Assembly (NCBI GenBank): GCA_003650445.1 | Contig: QMQE01000112.1 | Coordinates: forward strand, 1 to 8,412 | From: Acidobacteriota bacterium | GTDB lineage: Bacteria > Acidobacteriota > Holophagae > Thermotomaculales > Thermotomaculaceae | Direction of reading: 5' to 3' | DNA: 8,412 nucleotides | In this document: positions 6,015 to 8,412 of the stretch, piece by piece | Layout of the letters: every line of letters begins with the position of its first letter | Position numbering within the stretch: position 1 is the stretch's first letter | Notes under the pieces: generated by a model | Seen by the model: only the letters and a program-made list of their open reading frames with translations | Told to the model about the DNA's origin: nothing | Databases searched by the model: none | Made by a program: the position numbers and the translations under genes

Positions 6015-7070
6015 TTAAAAGTTTCGGGCAATCTGCTGCATCCAGAGATCCAGAAGCACAATAGCGGCCATGGCCTCCGCCACCGGTACCACACGGGGCG
6101 CGATGCAGGGATCATGCCGTCCCCTGGTTACAATTTCCACCTCATCTCCATTTTCATCCACCGTCCGCTGAGGAATCCGGAGGGACGGTGTGGGCTTAAC
6201 GGGGAAGCGAAAGACCAGCGGCTGGCCGGTAGAAATTCCACCGAGAACCCCCCCTGCGTTGTTACCCGCAAAGCCTTCCCTTGTTATCTCATCATTATGG
6301 GCGCTTCCAGACATTTCTGCTGCTCTAAAGCCGATTCCGAATTCAATCCCTTTCACCGCCGGAATACTGAGAATTGCCCGGGCAATCTCAGCGTCCAATC
6401 GTTCAAACACCGGTTCTCCTATCCCTGCCGGAAGCCCGGTGGCCCGGATTTCCACAACGCCGCCGATGGAATCGCCGTTGTCCCTTGCCAGCCGGATACG
6501 ATCCGCCATCTTCTCTGCCATTTCGGGATCAGCACAACGGACCGGGTTTTTTTCAATGAAATCCGGGTCAAACCTCACAGCCCGTATATTCCCTACCTGT
6601 GTCACATGGCCGATAATCTTAACGTTTTTTTTACCCAGTACTTTTTTTGCTACAGCCCCGGCACAAACTCGGCCGATGGTTTCCCTTGCGGAAGAGCGGC
6701 CTCCGCCCCGGTAATCCCGGATGCCATATTTTTCCTGGTAGGCCCAGTCCCCGTGTCCGGGGCGAAACCGGTCCCGAATCCCTTCATAATCGGCGGATTT
6801 CATATCCTTGTTGAATATCAGCATACAGATAGGCGTCCCGGTGGTCATGTTGCCAAAAACACCGCTTAGAATCTCCACCTGGTCTGTTTCAGATCTTGGG
6901 GAAGAAAGCTCACTCTGGCCGGGTCGCCGCCGGTCCAGTTCTTTTTGTATATCCCTTTCGTCCAGTGGGATCCGGGCCGGACAACCGTCGATGACGACTC
7001 CAACCGCTCTCCCGTGGCTCTCCCCGAAAGTGGAAATTGTGAAAAGTTTTCCCATACCACTGCCGCCCAT
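6015..7070 (-). CDS. aroC: Chorismate synthase
   Basis: 351 aa, complete. It catalyses the last shikimate-pathway step, trans-elimination of phosphate from EPSP to chorismate, using reduced FMN that is not net oxidised. The signatures are all present: TFGESHG with His19, LDRRRPGQS (residues 45-53), RPGHGDW with His106, YRGGGRSSARET (120-131), and the C-terminal GRHDPCIAPRVVPVAEAMAA that closes the FMN site. No flavin reductase domain is fused, so reduced FMN must come from elsewhere. The ATG at 7070 is preferred because GGGAGGG lies 5 nt upstream; an ATG at 7055 would also give a family-like start. No other aro genes are in the window. A plausible promoter lies at 7102-7131, and the membrane protein follows after 20 nt. 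Confidence 0.97.
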   Translation of the reverse strand: MGGSGMGKLFTISTFGESHGRAVGVVIDGCPARIPLDERDIQKELDRRRPGQSELSSPRSETDQVEILSGVFGNMTTGTPICMLIFNKDMKSADYEGIRDRFRPGHGDWAYQEKYGIRDYRGGGRSSARETIGRVCAGAVAKKVLGKKNVKIIGHVTQVGNIRAVRFDPDFIEKNPVRCADPEMAEKMADRIRLARDNGDSIGGVVEIRATGLPAGIGEPVFERLDAEIARAILSIPAVKGIEFGIGFRAAEMSGSAHNDEITREGFAGNNAGGVLGGISTGQPLVFRFPVKPTPSLRIPQRTVDENGDEVEIVTRGRHDPCIAPRVVPVAEAMAAIVLLDLWMQQIARNF

Positions 7071-7075
7071 GTATG

Positions 7076-7082
7076 CCCTCCC
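7076..7082 (-). promoter_or_regulatory. Shine-Dalgarno site for aroC
   Basis: GGGAGGG on the minus strand is 5 nt upstream of the ATG at 7070, which favours this start over the internal ATG at 7055. Confidence 0.7.
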
Positions 7083-7101
7083 GCATCCCCTCGTTTTGGG
7101 T

Positions 7102-7131
7102 AGTGTACGCTATCTTCTGTTCCACTGTCAA
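7102..7131 (-). promoter_or_regulatory. Candidate sigma70-type promoter for aroC
   Basis: On the minus strand a perfect TTGACA -35 (7126-7131) is followed after 18 nt by TACACT (7102-7107), a 4/6 match to TATAAT. Transcription would start near 7095, leaving a leader of about 25 nt that contains the GGGAGGG ribosome site. Position and spacing make sense for aroC, but promoter elements this short can arise by chance. Confidence 0.5.
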
Positions 7132-7261
7132 AGTGTTGAGCCATTTCCAGTGCTGACCACCGATCTTTTGCCTGTTTGCCGGGAAGCTCTGGGAGTTCAT
7201 CTTTAGCAATTTTATAGCGCATTTGAAATCAAGGGATTAAGATGAGAACAGAGGGAACTCA

Positions 7262-7305
7262 CCGCAGAGGCCGCAGAGTACGCCGAGGGGGAGGAGCGGA
7301 GGAGA
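7262..7305. repeat. Degenerate 9-nt tandem repeat, CCGCAGAGG type
   Basis: Units read CCGCAGAGG (7262), CCGCAGAGT (7271) and ACGCCGAGG (7280), then decay into GGGAGGAGC (7289) and GGAGGAGAG-like copies. The first two are near-identical and the rest drift. The strand is strongly purine-biased. From memory, CGCAGAG tandem blocks of this kind are scattered between genes in many environmental bacterial genomes; their function is not established. Confidence 0.6.
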
Positions 7306-7362
7306 GGATAATTTAACACAACACAAGGGCACAACGCTCAGAAAAGACAGGACTAAGATTCA

Positions 7363-7399
7363 GAGAAGCGGGGAATAGTTAATTCACCCATCGCTTCTC
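7363..7399. repeat. Inverted repeat, 8-bp arms
   Basis: GAGAAGCG (7363-7370) is the exact reverse complement of CGCTTCTC (7392-7399), separated by 21 nt that include a smaller GAAT/ATTC pair. It could form a stem-loop downstream of the helicase gene, but no T-run follows on the minus strand, so it is not called a terminator. Confidence 0.5.
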
Positions 7400-7454
7400 A
7401 TTTCTATCCACCGTTCACTGTTCACAATCCACGCGTCCGGCAGGACGATTCACT
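7382..7454. repeat. Interspersed RTTCACN heptamers
   Basis: Four copies of a heptamer with the core TTCAC occur: ATTCACC (7382), GTTCACT (7413), GTTCACA (7420) and ATTCACT (7448), two of them in tandem. They resemble the TTCAC-rich simple repeats found between genes in many bacterial genomes. Confidence 0.4.
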
Positions 7455-7502
7455 CATTACTTATTTTTGCTTATCCTTGTCTTCTACTCAAACCGGCTTC
7501 TC

Positions 7503-8412
7503 TTATCTGTGTCCTCTGCCGCCGTGGGAACCGGATCGGCCCCTGGTCGAAGCTCCTGAACGGGGTCGTCTTGGGCGGACAACCTTCGGTGCCGGCCTTG
7601 CGTCAGCGCCGGTGGCAGTCCGGGCTGTTTCGGAATGAAATCGATGTTCCAGGTCAACAGGCACATGGTAGCGGATCAGTCGTTCAATCTGCCGCAGATA
7701 ATCCCGTTCTTCCGCGCTGCAAAACGAGATGGCGGATCCGTCCAGTCCCGCCCTGGCAGTTCGACCGATGCGATGAACGTAGGTTTCCGGCTCGTTGGGT
7801 AAATTGTAGTTGATGACATGGGAAATATTGTCCACATCAATGCCCCGTGCTGCAATGTCTGTTGCGACCAATACCTGAACTTTCCCTCTTTTGAAATCGG
7901 CAAGAGCCTGGGTTCGGGCTGTCTGGCTTTTGTTTCCATGAATCGCGGCAGCGGAAATTCCGGCTCTGTTGAGTTTATCGGCAACCTTATTGGCCATGTG
8001 TTTCATCCTTGTAAATACAATGACCTTTTTCAAGTCGGTGTTGTGCATCAATGAAATCAGCAGGCTGTCCTTGTTCTCCTTGTCCACAAACATAAGTTTC
8101 TGAACGATTTTTTCCACAGTGGGCTGATTCGGCGTTACTGTAATTTTCACCGGGTCATGCACCAGGGACTGTGCAAGTGCCACAACATCCCCTGACATGG
8201 TGGCGGAAAAGAACAGCGAGTGGCGTTTTTCCGGCAGTTTCGCAATCACCTTGCGGATGTCGTGAATAAACCCCATGTCCAGCATCCGGTCTGCTTCATC
8301 CAGCACAAAGACCTCAACGGCATTCAGGCTCACATGGCCCTGTTGCATCAGGTCCAGCAAGCGGCCCGGCGTCGCAACCACAATATCCAGTCCCCGGCGA
8401 AGTTTTGTCACC
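7503..8412 (-). CDS. rhlE: DEAD-box ATP-dependent RNA helicase, RhlE type (N-terminus outside window)
   Basis: About 303 codons are visible. The frame is open to the window edge, and the GTG at 8411 is internal, since motif Ib (TPGRLLD) follows almost at once. RNA helicases of this type unwind structured RNA in ribosome assembly and decay. Motifs, numbered from the first visible codon, are TPGRLLD (14-20), DEAD (38-41), SAT (69-71), the helicase C core with TDIAARGID (184-192), and motif VI HRIGRTARAG (213-222). The Q motif and Walker A lie beyond the edge. The C-terminal tail from about residue 268 is rich in Arg, Gly and Ser (PRRPRSGASTRGRSG), a typical RNA-binding extension. RhlE is the best fit by overall pattern, but CsdA or DbpA relatives are not strictly excluded without the N-terminus. 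It is followed by a repeat-rich gap before aroC. Confidence 0.9.
   Translation of the reverse strand, partial: VTKLRRGLDIVVATPGRLLDLMQQGHVSLNAVEVFVLDEADRMLDMGFIHDIRKVIAKLPEKRHSLFFSATMSGDVVALAQSLVHDPVKITVTPNQPTVEKIVQKLMFVDKENKDSLLISLMHNTDLKKVIVFTRMKHMANKVADKLNRAGISAAAIHGNKSQTARTQALADFKRGKVQVLVATDIAARGIDVDNISHVINYNLPNEPETYVHRIGRTARAGLDGSAISFCSAEERDYLRQIERLIRYHVPVDLEHRFHSETARTATGADARPAPKVVRPRRPRSGASTRGRSGSHGGRGHR

Larger units (their letters stand above)
7071..7502. other. Long intergenic region between the helicase and aroC
   Basis: 432 nt without a convincing gene. The aroC-proximal part (7071-7222) holds the candidate promoter and ribosome site. A minus-strand open frame starting at the ATG at 7222 runs through it and on into aroC in another frame; its first 50 or so residues are unrecognised and lack a ribosome site. 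The rest (7223-7502) is a patchwork of purine-rich and simple repeat-like blocks described separately. No tRNA, clear intrinsic terminator for the helicase gene, or known riboswitch is seen. Confidence 0.6.

Noticed and set aside
6012..6869. 285-codon plus-strand open frame opposite aroC
   Set aside because: The opposite strand encodes an unmistakable complete chorismate synthase; the translation is rich in Pro, His and Cys without any recognisable domain.
7262..7305. CRISPR array or VNTR
   Set aside because: The units are about 9 nt, contiguous and quickly degenerate, with no spacers and no cas genes nearby.
7434..7447. Hairpin CGTCC-GGCA-GGACG as a terminator for the helicase gene
   Set aside because: The stem is short and there is no T-run downstream on the minus strand, so intrinsic termination is not supported.

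Overview
This is an ordinary bacterial chromosomal segment of moderately high GC. It holds nine protein genes, two of them cut by the window edges, and I see no RNA gene, CRISPR array or intact mobile element. Short intergenic gaps, strong purine-rich Shine-Dalgarno sites and the gene families all point to Bacteria. The phylum cannot be fixed from this window. The mix of an arginine deiminase family protein, a dGTPase-like HD protein, RpiB-GlyA-dCMP deaminase and a D-serine dehydratase-like PLP enzyme, plus an intergenic strip resembling the short dispersed repeats of many environmental genomes, would suit an uncultured lineage, but that is weak inference.

Positions 1-5671 carry a co-directional plus-strand cluster. 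In order it contains the C-terminal part of an arginine deiminase family enzyme, a dGTP triphosphohydrolase-like protein (dgt), ribose-5-phosphate isomerase B (rpiB) and serine hydroxymethyltransferase (glyA). A strong intrinsic terminator follows, and then dCMP deaminase, an O6-alkylguanine-DNA alkyltransferase (ogt) and a D-threonine aldolase/D-serine dehydratase-like enzyme. Gaps inside each block are 8-27 nt, or the genes overlap, so two transcription units split by the terminator at about 3531-3559 are likely. The shared theme is nucleotide and one-carbon metabolism: RpiB supplies ribose-5-phosphate, GlyA makes methylene-tetrahydrofolate, dCMP deaminase makes dUMP for thymidylate synthesis, Dgt trims dNTPs, and Ogt repairs alkylated DNA.

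Positions 5629-8412 are on the minus strand. The 3' end of a DEAD-box RNA helicase of RhlE type enters from the right edge. About 430 nt without a convincing gene then precede aroC (chorismate synthase). A small three-helix membrane protein of unknown function follows aroC by 20 nt and ends convergently inside the 3' end of the D-serine dehydratase-like gene, with a 43-nt overlap.

I did not find a previously undescribed system here. The points most worth a second look are the repeat mosaic between the helicase and aroC, the H-x-C metal site in the PLP enzyme, an Arg-to-Cys change in a conserved motif of the arginine deiminase family protein, and the unusual gene junctions.
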